From Glycomyces salinus (GTDB lineage Bacteria > Actinomycetota > Actinomycetes > Mycobacteriales > Micromonosporaceae), in contig NZ_JAELXW010000008.1 in the NCBI RefSeq assembly GCF_016428645.1, positions 1 to 64,000 of the forward strand: a DNA stretch of 64,000 nt, written 5' to 3'. Shown piece after piece: positions 12,601-20,947 of this stretch; position 1 is the stretch's first letter; each line of letters begins with the position of its first letter. Made by a program: the position numbers and the translations under genes. The notes below the pieces were generated by a model, which was given only the letters and a program-made list of their open reading frames with translations, made no database searches and had not been told where the DNA came from.

Positions 12601-12642
12601 CGGTGGGCCGCCTCCATTGCCTGGCGCGGAGGCGGCCCACCG
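12601..12642. terminator. Bidirectional hairpin terminator between convergent operons
   Basis: A 15-bp perfect stem, CGGTGGGCCGCCTCC / GGAGGCGGCCCACCG, with a 12-nt loop sits between the stop of the truncated beta-helix gene (12573) and the stop of the convergent binding-protein gene (12662). Confidence 0.8.
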
Positions 12643-12661
12643 GTTGGGGAGGAGTCAGGTC

Positions 12662-14314
12662 CTACTCGGCGGCGTCCCATGCCTCTTGGTAGATCTCGAC
12701 GTAGCGTTCGGCGCCGAGATCGGTGAGGTTCTGCTGGAAGTCGGCCCAGTCGTCGTCGCTGTCGATGTCGCGGGCCCCGGTGACGAACTCCGCGCTCGCC
12801 TGCACGACGAAGTTCTCCACGTTGGTCTGGATCGGCGCCAGTTCCGTCGCGGTCTCGCCGCTGATCTTGACCTCCCAGTACGGGAACAGGTCGTCGGACT
12901 CGTGGCCCTCATAGAGCTGCGTGGCCTCGAACAGACGGCGCTCATAGCCTTCGGCGGTGTAGATGTCGGTCGCGGTGACCTGGCTGTTGCGGAACTCCGC
13001 GTCGCTGAAGAACTGCGCGATCGGGCCCCAGGAGTTGTTCAAGCCCTCGCCCTCGGGAGGCGTGAGGACCTTGAAGTTCGGCTCCGTGTCCTCGTCGAGG
13101 GCCACTTCGCCTTTGTCGGGCTCGGCCCAGTTGACGCCCTCGACGCCGAACTCGCCCAGGAGGTGGCCCTCGTAGGAGACCATGAAGTCCAGGATCTCCA
13201 TGAGCGTCTTCTGCTTGGCCTCGCTGGCGCGGTTGGTGATGACGAAGGTCGCTCCGGGAGCGGCGCCGGCGCCGCCTGCGCTCCAGAAGGTGTCGTCGCC
13301 GGCCGGACCGGTCAGCGGCGGGACCGCGTCGTACTCGGTGTAGCGATCGCCCTCGCTGTCCTCGGTGACGAACCACGGGTGCATCACGGCGACCGAGCCG
13401 AGGATCTCGCTCTCGGCGTTGTTGCCCTTGGCGGTGAGCGCCTCGCCGTTCTGGGTGAAGGCGCCCTCGTCGATCAGCCCGTCCTCGTACAGGGAGGTGA
13501 CGTAGGAGATCGCCTCTCGCCATTCGTCTCGGGTCGGCTGCAGGACCACCTCGCCGCCGTCGGTGCCGAGCGCGGCCGGGGTCACGCCCTCGGCGTTCTG
13601 GTACATCTCCGCGGTGTAGACGAACGGGTTCATCAGATACGACAGGAGCGCGCCGCCGCCCGAGGCGGACAGCGGGATCTCGTCGGCCTCGCCGTTGCCG
13701 TTGGGGTCCTGGGTCTTGAACGCCTCCAGCACCGTTCGCAGCTCCTCGGGCGTGGTGGGCTGCTCCAGGTCGAGCTCGTCGAGCCAGGCGGAGTTCATCC
13801 ACAGCTTCGAGGGGTACGAGCAGTGGTAGCAGTCGTTCCACGCCGGAATGCCCCAGATGTTCCCGTCCGCGGACGTCGCCAGTTCCTCGAAGCCGGGTTC
13901 CTTCTCGAACGCGGCGGTGAGGTGCGGGGTGTCCTCGCCGATCAGGTCGTCGAGCTGCACGATGACGCCCTGGCCGCCGAGCTTCACCAGCTCTTCGCCG
14001 CTGAACTGGTCGACCCACGGGATGAGCATGTACGCGTCCGGGTAGTCGCCGCTGGCCAGGGAGATCTGGCGCTTCTCCGCGGCCGCGTCGCCGTCCCAGG
14101 TGGTCGTCTCGAATTCGAGTTCGACGTCGAACTTCTCTTCGATGAGCTTCGTGAACGCGTTCTCCTCCAGGTCCACGTCGGTGTCCTGAGGGGCGAAGAC
14201 GGTGATCACGTCGTCCGGAGTGGTCTCCGGTTCCGAGGAGCAGGCGGCGAACGCGCCGGTGGACACGGCCAATGCCGCTCCGGCCGCCGCCGCTCGGGTG
14301 AGTCTGCTGGTCAT
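12662..14314 (-). CDS. Extracellular solute-binding lipoprotein (LplA-like)
   Basis: A 550-aa lipoprotein of the large LplA/YtcQ-type class of solute-binding proteins, which accompany LplB/LplC permeases and bind complex saccharides. The lipoprotein signal ends in FAAC (Cys25). The mature protein opens with VITVFAPQDTDVDLEEN and continues with a two-lobed fold rich in Trp and Asp. The ATG at 14314 has AAAGG 9 nt upstream. It is the last gene of an operon reading GH39 enzyme, leader, LplB-like permease, LplC-like permease, binding protein; the binding protein is usually first or adjacent to the permeases in such clusters. Its substrate is probably the product of the GH39 enzyme or its precursor. 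Confidence 0.88.
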   Translation of the reverse strand: MTSRLTRAAAAGAALAVSTGAFAACSSEPETTPDDVITVFAPQDTDVDLEENAFTKLIEEKFDVELEFETTTWDGDAAAEKRQISLASGDYPDAYMLIPWVDQFSGEELVKLGGQGVIVQLDDLIGEDTPHLTAAFEKEPGFEELATSADGNIWGIPAWNDCYHCSYPSKLWMNSAWLDELDLEQPTTPEELRTVLEAFKTQDPNGNGEADEIPLSASGGGALLSYLMNPFVYTAEMYQNAEGVTPAALGTDGGEVVLQPTRDEWREAISYVTSLYEDGLIDEGAFTQNGEALTAKGNNAESEILGSVAVMHPWFVTEDSEGDRYTEYDAVPPLTGPAGDDTFWSAGGAGAAPGATFVITNRASEAKQKTLMEILDFMVSYEGHLLGEFGVEGVNWAEPDKGEVALDEDTEPNFKVLTPPEGEGLNNSWGPIAQFFSDAEFRNSQVTATDIYTAEGYERRLFEATQLYEGHESDDLFPYWEVKISGETATELAPIQTNVENFVVQASAEFVTGARDIDSDDDWADFQQNLTDLGAERYVEIYQEAWDAAE

Positions 14315-14368
14315 CGTTGACTGCCTTTCGGTGAGGAGTTGTAGGGATCGGGTTGGGCAGGGGCGCGG

Positions 14369-15328
14369 CTAGCCCTTCACTGAGCCGAGCATCACTCCCT
14401 TGTTGAAGTGCCGCGCCACGAACGGGTAGACGAGCAGGACGGGCACGGTCGAGACGACGATGAGCGCGAACTTCATCAGGTCGGCCATCTGCTCGGCCGC
14501 CAGTTGGTCCGCGATGTTCGTCCCCGCGGTGTTGTTGACGATCAGGATGTTCCGCAGCACCAGTTGCAGTGGATAGAGTTCCTCGCTGCGCAGGTAGATC
14601 AGGGCGTTGAAGTAGGAGTTCCACTGGGCGATGCCGTACATGAGCGCGATGACCGCCAGCAGCGGCTTCGACAGCGGCAGCACCACCGACCACAGGAAGC
14701 GGAGGTCAGAGGCGCCGTCGAGCTGGGCCGCCTCGTGCAGTTCCCCGGGGATGGTCGATCGGAAGAACGTCATCGCGATCAGCACCTGCCAGGCCCCGAT
14801 CGCGGTGGGGAGGATCAGCGCCCACCTGGTGTCCAGCAGGCCGAGGGACCGCACGACCATGTAGGTGGGGATCAGGCCGCCGCTGAACAGCATGGTGAAC
14901 AGGACGCCGCCGATGAGGAATCGCCGCCCGACCAGGTCGCTGCGGGAGAGCGGGTAGGCGATCATCACCGTGAGGGCGACGCTGACGGCCGTGCCCACCC
15001 CGGCGTAGAACAGGGAGTTGCCGAAGCCGGTGAGGATGGCCTGGTTGCTCAGCACCGCTTCGTATCCGATGAGGGTGAAGTCCACCGGCCACAGGAGCAC
15101 CCGCCCGCCCGAGACCGCCGCGGGGCTGGAGAAGGAGCTGGCCAGGATGTTGATGAGCGGGACCAGCACGATGAGCAGGAAGGTCGTCAGGAGGATGTAG
15201 ACGCCGACCATGAAGATCCGGTCGACGCGGGTCTCCTGGACCTGCGCGGCGCGGTGGCGCTTCGGCTTGTTGCGTCCCGGCTCCGGGTCGGACTCGTGCG
15301 CCGGCGTCGTCGCGGTCTTGAGGGTCAT
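14369..15328 (-). CDS. Carbohydrate ABC transporter permease (LplC/YtcP-like)
   Basis: A 319-aa permease. A basic cytoplasmic N-terminus of about 35 residues is followed by six spans beginning IFMVGVYILLTTFLLIVLVP. The EAA loop ELHEAAQLDGASDLRFLW lies near residue 205, and the protein ends in the family-typical HFNKGVMLGSVKG. The start at 15328 follows a GAAGGGAG ribosome site; the ATG 5 nt upstream opens onto an immediate stop. The gap to the partner permease is 14 bp, so the two are co-translated. The YtcP family works with LplB-type partners in uptake of complex saccharides such as rhamnogalacturonan or xylan fragments. Confidence 0.88.
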   Translation of the reverse strand: MTLKTATTPAHESDPEPGRNKPKRHRAAQVQETRVDRIFMVGVYILLTTFLLIVLVPLINILASSFSSPAAVSGGRVLLWPVDFTLIGYEAVLSNQAILTGFGNSLFYAGVGTAVSVALTVMIAYPLSRSDLVGRRFLIGGVLFTMLFSGGLIPTYMVVRSLGLLDTRWALILPTAIGAWQVLIAMTFFRSTIPGELHEAAQLDGASDLRFLWSVVLPLSKPLLAVIALMYGIAQWNSYFNALIYLRSEELYPLQLVLRNILIVNNTAGTNIADQLAAEQMADLMKFALIVVSTVPVLLVYPFVARHFNKGVMLGSVKG

Positions 15329-15342
15329 TGCATGCGCTCCCT

Positions 15343-16296
15343 TCACCACAGTCCGTTGCCGGTCACGCGCTTGGAGACGGTGTTGACGGCCAGGAGCAGG
15401 ACGAGGTTGATGACGGAGTTGAACAGCCCGACCGCGGCCGCGAGGCTGAAGTCGGCGTTGAGCAGGCCGATCTTGTAGGTGTAGGTCGGGATGATCTCCG
15501 AGGTCGAGAGGTTGAGCGGGTTCTGGAGCAGGAACGCCTTCTCGAATCCGATCGCCATGATGTTGCCGACGCTGAGGATCATCACCACCACGACCGTGGG
15601 CGCGATGCCGGGCAGGTCGACGTGCCAGATCTTCCGCAGGCGGCTGGCGCCGTCGAGCCGGGCGGCCTCGTACAGGCTCGGGTCGATGCCCGCGAGCGCG
15701 GCCATGTAGATGATCGCCGAGTACCCGGCGGTCTGCCACACGTCGCTCCAGACGTAGACGTGCCGGAACGAGTCGGGGTCGCCCAGGAGGTTGCCGCTCA
15801 TGCCGAAGAAGCCGAGGAGGTCGGCCATGAAGCCGATCCGGGGCGAGAAGATGAGGATGATCATCGAGACGACGATGACCGTGGAGATGAAGTGCGGGGC
15901 GTAGGTGACCATCTGGACGGTGCGCTTGAAGAAGCGCAGCCGCACCTCGTTGAGGGCCAGGGCGAGGATGACGGGCACGGGGAACCCGGCCAGGAAGCCG
16001 TAGACGCTCAGCACCAGGGTGTTGCGGATGAGGTCCCAGGCGACCGGGTTGGCGAAGAACCGTTCGAAGTTGGCGAAGCCGGCCCAGGGGCTGCCCCAGA
16101 TCCCGTCGACGATGTTGTATTCCTTGAAGGCGATCACGTTGTTCGCCATCGGGATGTAGTGGAACACGACGAAGTAGGCGACGGGCAGGATGAGCAGCAG
16201 GTAGAGCTGCCAGTGCCGGCGCAGGTTCCGTCTTCGGGTCCGTCGGCGGCGTTCGCGGAAGGCGGCGGCGCTCGGGGTCTGGACTGCCGCGCTCAC
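15343..16296 (-). CDS. Sugar ABC transporter permease (LplB-like)
   Basis: A permease of about 317 aa. Spans begin at WQLYLLLILPVAYFVVFHYIP, with the family signature PMANNVIAFKEYN and the EAA loop SLYEAARLDGASRLRKIW near residue 205; it ends VTGNGLW. The GTG at 16296 is preferred because it overlaps the stop of a 20-codon upstream reading frame (GTGA) that carries the strong AAAGGAG site; an ATG at 16335 would add 13 residues but has a poorer site. It pairs with the LplC-like permease to form the channel of this importer. Confidence 0.85.
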   Translation of the reverse strand: MSAAVQTPSAAAFRERRRRTRRRNLRRHWQLYLLLILPVAYFVVFHYIPMANNVIAFKEYNIVDGIWGSPWAGFANFERFFANPVAWDLIRNTLVLSVYGFLAGFPVPVILALALNEVRLRFFKRTVQMVTYAPHFISTVIVVSMIILIFSPRIGFMADLLGFFGMSGNLLGDPDSFRHVYVWSDVWQTAGYSAIIYMAALAGIDPSLYEAARLDGASRLRKIWHVDLPGIAPTVVVVMILSVGNIMAIGFEKAFLLQNPLNLSTSEIIPTYTYKIGLLNADFSLAAAVGLFNSVINLVLLLAVNTVSKRVTGNGLW

Positions 16297-16355
16297 GGCG
16301 CCGCCCCTGTCGAGCCGCGCGCCGTGAGGCCGCATTCCCCGTTCAATACGCTCAC
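16293..16355 (-). CDS. Possible 20-aa leader peptide translationally coupled to the LplB-like permease
   Basis: A GTG at 16355 follows AAAGGAG at 6-nt spacing, the best ribosome site between the GH39 gene and the permease. The frame reads MSVLNGECGLTARGSTGAAP and ends in a TGA that overlaps the permease GTG start (GTGA). Its position suggests a leader used for coupling or attenuation in front of the transporter genes, but a peptide this short can occur by chance. The coding call needs conservation evidence. Confidence 0.35.
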   Translation of the reverse strand: MSVLNGECGLTARGSTGAAP

Positions 16356-16438
16356 GTTCGCTCCTTTGCGATCCGGGTTCGTGGATGTCGTCGGCATCGG
16401 GGGCGCCCGGCCCCGTCGACGCCCGGTGGCCGGGACGG

Positions 16439-18073
16439 TCAGATCTGGGTCAGGGACATCACCGCCCACGGCTGGAGTTCGACGTCGAGTTCGAGCACGC
16501 CGGATTCGGGCACGGTCAGCGTGTACCGCCCGAGCGCGTCGGCCACCTCGCTCAGGTACCGGCTCTGTTCGCGGGACGGGTTGATGGGGCTTCCGAGCCC
16601 GTACCAGGCTTCGGCGGGGTTGCCGTGCTCCCAGTCCAGGATCTCCGCGACGAACGCCGTGCCCGGTTCGAGCCCGCCGATGGAGTGCCGGATGCGGCGG
16701 CTCGGCCCGAGGTCGGCGAGGGCGCGCGTCGCCTCGTACGAGTCGGCCGAGCCGATCGCCTTGGTGCCCATGTCGTCGGGGTAGTTGAAGAACACCGCCG
16801 ACACCGCCGAGGTCTGGCTGTCGCGGGTCACGGCCCCGTGGGGCGTGCTGAGGAGCAGCCGGTCGCCGAGGCGGTGGAGCATCTTGAGCGCGTGGAACGT
16901 GGGCTTGTGGATGCCGGCCTCGTTCACCAGGCCGAATCCTCCGTGGAACGGTCCGATGCCGGCGCCGCCCTCCTCGAACACGTCGGTGAAGGCCCAGTAT
17001 GAGATCGAGTCGGCGAGCGCGGCGCACTGGAGGTAGGAGCGGGTGATGGAGGCGGCCGCGAACACGGTGTCGTGCATGCGGTCGCGGGAGGAGGGGGTCG
17101 TCGACCACTCGGTTATGTGGATCTCGGCGTCGGGGTAGGCGCTGTCGGCGACGAGTTTCCGCAGGAGGGTCAGGTCGTCGAGGGTCGCGTCGGCGTAGCG
17201 GGAGATGTGCACGCCCTCGCCGCTTGAGTCGAACGCGTAGTCGGTCGGGTACAGGTGGGTCGTGAGGAAGTCGACCGGGAGTGCCCGCTCCTCGCACCAG
17301 GCGAGGAAGTCCTCGATCCACACCGGCCTCCAGTCGAGCGCGTCCACGTCTTCGGCCTCGGCCGTCTCGTGGGTCTTGGAGCGGTCCTCGAATTCGCCCT
17401 TGTAGCGGTCGTCGGGGACGAAGACGCTGGTGGAGGGGCCGCCGACGGGCAGCTCGGGGTCGACCCGCTTGATGGCCTCCACGGTCTGCTCGTAGAGCTC
17501 GAAGTACTCGGTCTTCGTTCCGGTCCAGAAGTGCGGCACCAGGTTCGGTTCGTTCCAGACCTCGAATCGCCAGTTGCGGACCTCGGCGAGGCCGTAGCGG
17601 TCGATCCAGTGCTCCACGGTCCGCGTGACCAGCTCGGTCCAGCGGTCCATGTCCTTGGGGGGACTGCAGTGCGCGCGCCACCAGAACAGGGTCTCGGTCT
17701 GCGTGGCGAGTTCGCGGGGCATGAAGCCGAGTTCGACGAAGGGGCGGGCTCCGGCCTCCAGGATGAAGTCGAAGACCTTGTCGATGTAGCCGAAGGTGTG
17801 GACCGGGGTCTCCAGTCGGGTGTCCGGGCCGAAGCCGCTGCCGTAGGTCCCGCGGTAGACGAACATGTCGTCGTGGAAGAGGCCGTGGAAGCGGATGTAG
17901 CGGAATCCGAGGGTGTCGACCGCTTCGGCGAACTGCCGCTGCCAGTCGGCGCGCAGTGCCTCGTTCGCCCTTCCGGCGCCGGCGCATTCGCTCCAGACGT
18001 GCGGCAGGGCCTTCTCCGCGGGGGACTCGCCGTCGATGCGGATTCGGGTTTCGAACGTGCGCATGCCTGTCAT
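16439..18073 (-). CDS. GH39-family glycoside hydrolase (beta-xylosidase-like)
   Basis: A 544-aa cytoplasmic enzyme (no signal peptide) resembling GH39 beta-xylosidases and alpha-L-iduronidases, retaining (beta/alpha)8-barrel enzymes. The acid/base Glu lies in FEVWNEPN near residue 172 and the nucleophile Glu in HITEWS near residue 321. The N-terminal GFRYIRFHGLFHDDM segment and the C-terminal beta-sandwich (about 430-544) fit the family. The start at 18073 is chosen from two close ATGs (18073 and 18064). It is the first gene of the importer operon and therefore likely hydrolyses the imported oligosaccharide. LacI-type operators lie in its promoter region. Activity on beta-xylosides is the most common GH39 function, but the sugar is inferred. 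Confidence 0.85.
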   Translation of the reverse strand: MTGMRTFETRIRIDGESPAEKALPHVWSECAGAGRANEALRADWQRQFAEAVDTLGFRYIRFHGLFHDDMFVYRGTYGSGFGPDTRLETPVHTFGYIDKVFDFILEAGARPFVELGFMPRELATQTETLFWWRAHCSPPKDMDRWTELVTRTVEHWIDRYGLAEVRNWRFEVWNEPNLVPHFWTGTKTEYFELYEQTVEAIKRVDPELPVGGPSTSVFVPDDRYKGEFEDRSKTHETAEAEDVDALDWRPVWIEDFLAWCEERALPVDFLTTHLYPTDYAFDSSGEGVHISRYADATLDDLTLLRKLVADSAYPDAEIHITEWSTTPSSRDRMHDTVFAAASITRSYLQCAALADSISYWAFTDVFEEGGAGIGPFHGGFGLVNEAGIHKPTFHALKMLHRLGDRLLLSTPHGAVTRDSQTSAVSAVFFNYPDDMGTKAIGSADSYEATRALADLGPSRRIRHSIGGLEPGTAFVAEILDWEHGNPAEAWYGLGSPINPSREQSRYLSEVADALGRYTLTVPESGVLELDVELQPWAVMSLTQI

Positions 18074-18109
18074 GGCCTCATTTCGTTTCGTCGATCCTGC
18101 GGAACGCTT

Positions 18110-18122
18110 CGAAAACATTTCG
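18110..18122. promoter_or_regulatory. LacI-type operator CGAAA-N3-TTTCG downstream of the GH39 promoter
   Basis: CGAAA-ACA-TTTCG with perfect arms, followed at once by a partial second copy (CGAAA-ACT-ATTCG, 18121-18133). It lies 21 nt downstream of the -10 box of the GH39 operon, where a bound repressor would block transcription. The same half-sites recur in the promoter of the adjacent lacI-type gene. Confidence 0.65.
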
Positions 18123-18143
18123 AAAACTATTCGAAGGAAATTC

Positions 18144-18173
18144 AGGCTACCGCTCGACATCAAGCGCTGTCAA
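18144..18173 (-). promoter_or_regulatory. Promoter of the GH39-importer operon
   Basis: TTGACA (18168-18173) and TAGCCT (18144-18149) on the minus strand with an 18-nt spacer. The position suits the operon starting at 18073, with the repeated CGAAA-type operator between promoter and start codon. Confidence 0.6.
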
Positions 18174-18205
18174 TAGCGAACATGGCGTGCTGAGAACCGC
18201 CGGAA

Positions 18206-18246
18206 TTGAGCGAATTCGAGGCTGTGCTAGGCTCGAAAATATTTCG
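18206..18246 (+). promoter_or_regulatory. Promoter and self-operator of the LacI-family gene
   Basis: TTGAGC (18206-18211) and TAGGCT (18228-18233) are 16 nt apart. Immediately after the -10 box lies CGAAA-ATA-TTTCG (18234-18246), covering the probable transcription start, which predicts autorepression by the LacI-family product. Confidence 0.55.
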
Positions 18247-18267
18247 AACTCAATGGAGGGAACCGTG

Positions 18268-19311
18268 ATGGGTCGGCGATCCCAGCCCGAGAGAGTCACC
18301 TTGGCGGACGTCGCGCGGGCGGCCGGGGTCTCGCCGGCGACCGCCTCGAAAGTGCTCAACCGGCGCGGCGACGTCGCGGACGGCACCAGGGACCACGTGC
18401 TCCGGGTCATCAACGAGATCGGCTACAGGCCGACGACGGTGCGGCAGGAGCGGATGCGGAACCGGGCCCTGGTCACCGTGCTCGACTTCGTGGAGTCGCG
18501 CTACGCCGGGACGGTCCTCCAAGGGATACTCCTCGCCGCGAACTCCGCCGACGCCGAACTCCTCCTCCGGCTGCCGCCCGAGCAGCTGATCGGCTCCGGT
18601 CCCGAGACCGCCCACGCCTGGCTCGCCGAGCTCCAGGCGTCGGGCGCGGTCGGCATCATCGAGCTCGCCGTCGCCGTCCCCGATCCGGTGCTCGACGCCG
18701 CGAAGGACCTGGAGCTGCCGGTGGTGACGATCGACCCGATCGACACCACCGAATCGCGCGCGGTCAGCATCGGCTCGACCAACTGGGCGGGCGGGCGCTC
18801 GGCGACCGAGCACGTGATCGGCCTCGGCCACCGCAGGATCGCCTGGGTGGGCGGCCCGCAGGCGTCCGCGCCCTCGACCGAGCGCTTCCACGGGTACCAG
18901 GCCGCGCTCGACGCCGCCGGGCTCGCCCCGGACCCGGCGATGGTCCGCCACGGCGCGTTCTCGGTCGAGGCCGGACACGGCCACGGCCGCGACCTGCTCG
19001 CGCTCGACGCCCCGCCGACCGCGGTCGTCGCCGGCAACGACGAGATCGCCATCGGGGTCCTCGCCGCGGCGAAGGAATGCGGCGTGGACGTCCCGGGCCG
19101 GCTGTCCGTCACCGGGTTCGACGACACGCCGCAGACAGAGTGGACCTCCCCGAGTCTCACCTCGGTCCGGCAGCCGCTGGCGGGCATGGGCCGGATGGCC
19201 GTCGAGACCGTGCTCGGCATGGCCGACGGCACCCAGCCCGCGTCCCGGCACGTCCAACTGGCGACTACCCTCAGCATCCGCGACTCGACCGGCCCCGCCC
19301 CGGCCGCCTGA
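18268..19311 (+). CDS. LacI-family transcriptional regulator
   Basis: A 347-aa repressor. The N-terminal LacI HTH (VTLADVARAAGVSPATASKVLN, about residues 9-30, with hinge to about 60) is followed by a periplasmic-binding-protein-like effector domain (about 62-340) containing the usual AVVAGNDEIAIGVL and SVTGFDDTPQTEWTSPSLTSVRQP segments. The ATG at 18268 has GGAGGG 7 nt upstream. It is divergent from the GH39-importer operon and convergent with the YesL-type gene. CGAAA-N3-TTTCG palindromes occur in its own promoter and the GH39 promoter, and a close variant lies in the promoter of the second importer operon, so it probably controls both. The effector is presumably a sugar released by GH39. 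Confidence 0.9.
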   Translation: MGRRSQPERVTLADVARAAGVSPATASKVLNRRGDVADGTRDHVLRVINEIGYRPTTVRQERMRNRALVTVLDFVESRYAGTVLQGILLAANSADAELLLRLPPEQLIGSGPETAHAWLAELQASGAVGIIELAVAVPDPVLDAAKDLELPVVTIDPIDTTESRAVSIGSTNWAGGRSATEHVIGLGHRRIAWVGGPQASAPSTERFHGYQAALDAAGLAPDPAMVRHGAFSVEAGHGHGRDLLALDAPPTAVVAGNDEIAIGVLAAAKECGVDVPGRLSVTGFDDTPQTEWTSPSLTSVRQPLAGMGRMAVETVLGMADGTQPASRHVQLATTLSIRDSTGPAPAA

Positions 19312-19318
19312 CCGGGGC
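19297..19318. terminator. Hairpin overlapping the lacI-type stop codon
   Basis: GCCCCGG and CCGGGGC form a 7-bp stem around an 8-nt loop that contains the TGA of the LacI-family gene. The convergent DUF624 gene ends 12 bp away, so the hairpin probably serves both directions. Confidence 0.45.
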
Positions 19319-19322
19319 GGGC

Positions 19323-20018
19323 TCAGTCCCGGACGGTGAACCGCTCGGTGACGTCCGCGACGACCGGCCGCACCGCCGCCCACAGCCAGGCGCAGAACAC
19401 CCAGCCGAGCAGGAGCAGGAGCGCCTCCGAACTCAGCAGCACGGTGGCGGTCGCGACCACCAGCAGCGCGAGGATGCCGAGGGTCGCCTTCCAGGAGAGG
19501 AAGAACTCCGCGGCCGCCACGCGCAGGACGTCCCGGAAGCGGAAGGAGAAGAACGAGCTGACCACGAGCAGGTGGCCCGACCACACCGCGGCCGCCGCCA
19601 TCAGCACCGCGCACACCGGTCGCAGCAGCTCGCCTCCCGGGACCGCGTCGGCGAACAGGATGTTCACCGCCAGCACCGCGTTGAGCGCGAGCATCGGGAT
19701 CCACCAGGCGAGCGTGTCCCGAGTGTTCAGCCGGAGCCCGCGCACGAGAGGCTTGGCCGGTTTGAGGTCCGGCTCGGCCGCCCACGCCCGCTGCGCGTAC
19801 AGCGCCGCCGAGAGGGCGGGCGCGACCGGTGCGAGCGCCGCGACGAAGAGCACGGCGTTCGCCGGCTGCGGCGACAGCAGGCTCCAGAACACCACGGTCG
19901 GCAGGCCCGAGACCGCCAGGAAGACCCCGAGGACGAGGTACCGGTAGACCGCGGCGGTCAGCCGGGAGAGCACCCCCGGGCCGATCTCGCCATAGCGCGC
20001 CGATTCCATGCGAGTCAT
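19323..20018 (-). CDS. YesL/DUF624-family membrane protein
   Basis: A 231-aa integral membrane protein with five or six predicted spans (first: YLVLGVFLAVSGLPTVVFWSLL) and the DUF624/YesL pattern of an N-terminal R-L-T segment and a central RGLRLNTRDTLAWWIP loop. YesL proteins accompany LplABC-type transporters in pectin or rhamnogalacturonan loci of Firmicutes and Actinobacteria; their role is not established and may be accessory to uptake. The start at 20018 overlaps the permease stop (ATGA), so translation is coupled; a second ATG at 20009 is possible. It is the last gene of the second importer operon. Confidence 0.8.
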   Translation of the reverse strand: MTRMESARYGEIGPGVLSRLTAAVYRYLVLGVFLAVSGLPTVVFWSLLSPQPANAVLFVAALAPVAPALSAALYAQRAWAAEPDLKPAKPLVRGLRLNTRDTLAWWIPMLALNAVLAVNILFADAVPGGELLRPVCAVLMAAAAVWSGHLLVVSSFFSFRFRDVLRVAAAEFFLSWKATLGILALLVVATATVLLSSEALLLLLGWVFCAWLWAAVRPVVADVTERFTVRD

Positions 20019-20947
20019 CCCTTCACCGACCCCAGCATGATGCCCGAGACGAAGTAGCGCTGCACGAACGGGTAGACGCACAGGATGGGGATGACGGTGA
20101 GGATCATCGTCACCGCCTGGATGTTCGTGGAGAGCAGCGCGGTCGTCGACCCGGTGGCGGCCGCTCCCTCGGACGTCGTGGTGGAGGCCCCGGCGATGAG
20201 GTTCCTCAGGAACAGCGTCACAGGGAACAGCTCGGTCTTGTCGAGGTAGAGGAACGCCAGAAACCAGTCGTTCCAGTACTGGACCGAGTAGAACAGCACC
20301 ATCGTGGCGATCATCGCCTTCGACAGGGGCAGCACGATCCGGCCGAAGATGCCGTACCAGCCGAGCCCGTCGATCTGAGCGGCCTCCTCGATGTCCTTCG
20401 GAAGGTGCTCGAAGAACGACTTCATGACCAGGAGGTTGAACACCGACACCGCGTTGGGCAGCACGATCGCCCACAGGGTGTTCGTCATGCCGAGCGAGGA
20501 GATCAGGACGTAGTTCGGCACGAGCCCGCCGTTGAAGAACATGGTGAACACGGCGATCCCGATGAGGGTGTTCCGGCCCTTGAGGTGTTTCTTCGACAGG
20601 ACGTAGGCGTAGGTCGTGGTGAGTGCCATGGCTATCGACGTCCCGACCACGGTGTAGAGCACGGTGTTGCCGTAGTTGCGCCAGAACGTGCCGTTGGACA
20701 TCACGGCGGCGTAGGTGTCGACGTTGAAGTCGACGGGGAGGAGGTTCACCTTGCCGGCGTTGATCGCCCCCGCCGAGCTGAACGACTGGGCGAGCACCGT
20801 GACGAACGGGTAGAGCATGACCACGCACAGCAGGACCAACAACGTCGCGTTGACAGCGACGAAGACGCGCCTTCCGGTCGTCTCCTGCTGCTTTCGCGGC
20901 ACGCGGCCGGTCGGCTTCGTCGGGTTCTTCGCACTCGTCTCGGTCAC
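20015..20947 (-). CDS. Carbohydrate ABC transporter permease (LplC/YtcP-like), second importer
   Basis: A 310-aa permease. Spans begin at VNATLLVLLCVVMLYPFVTV, the periplasmic VNLLPVDFNVDTYAAVM motif follows, the EAA loop IEEAAQIDGLGWYGIFGRI lies near residue 195, and the protein ends FVSGIMLGSVKG. The GTG at 20947 overlaps the partner permease stop (GTGA). An insertion around SEGAAATGSTT (near 260) makes the last periplasmic loop slightly longer than in the first importer. It forms the channel with the LplB-like protein. Confidence 0.88.
   Translation of the reverse strand: MTETSAKNPTKPTGRVPRKQQETTGRRVFVAVNATLLVLLCVVMLYPFVTVLAQSFSSAGAINAGKVNLLPVDFNVDTYAAVMSNGTFWRNYGNTVLYTVVGTSIAMALTTTYAYVLSKKHLKGRNTLIGIAVFTMFFNGGLVPNYVLISSLGMTNTLWAIVLPNAVSVFNLLVMKSFFEHLPKDIEEAAQIDGLGWYGIFGRIVLPLSKAMIATMVLFYSVQYWNDWFLAFLYLDKTELFPVTLFLRNLIAGASTTTSEGAAATGSTTALLSTNIQAVTMILTVIPILCVYPFVQRYFVSGIMLGSVKG

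Noticed and set aside
12512-14320. Plus-strand frame opposite the LplA-like gene
   Set aside because: It has no domain or start site, while the minus-strand frame has a lipobox and a binding-protein fold.
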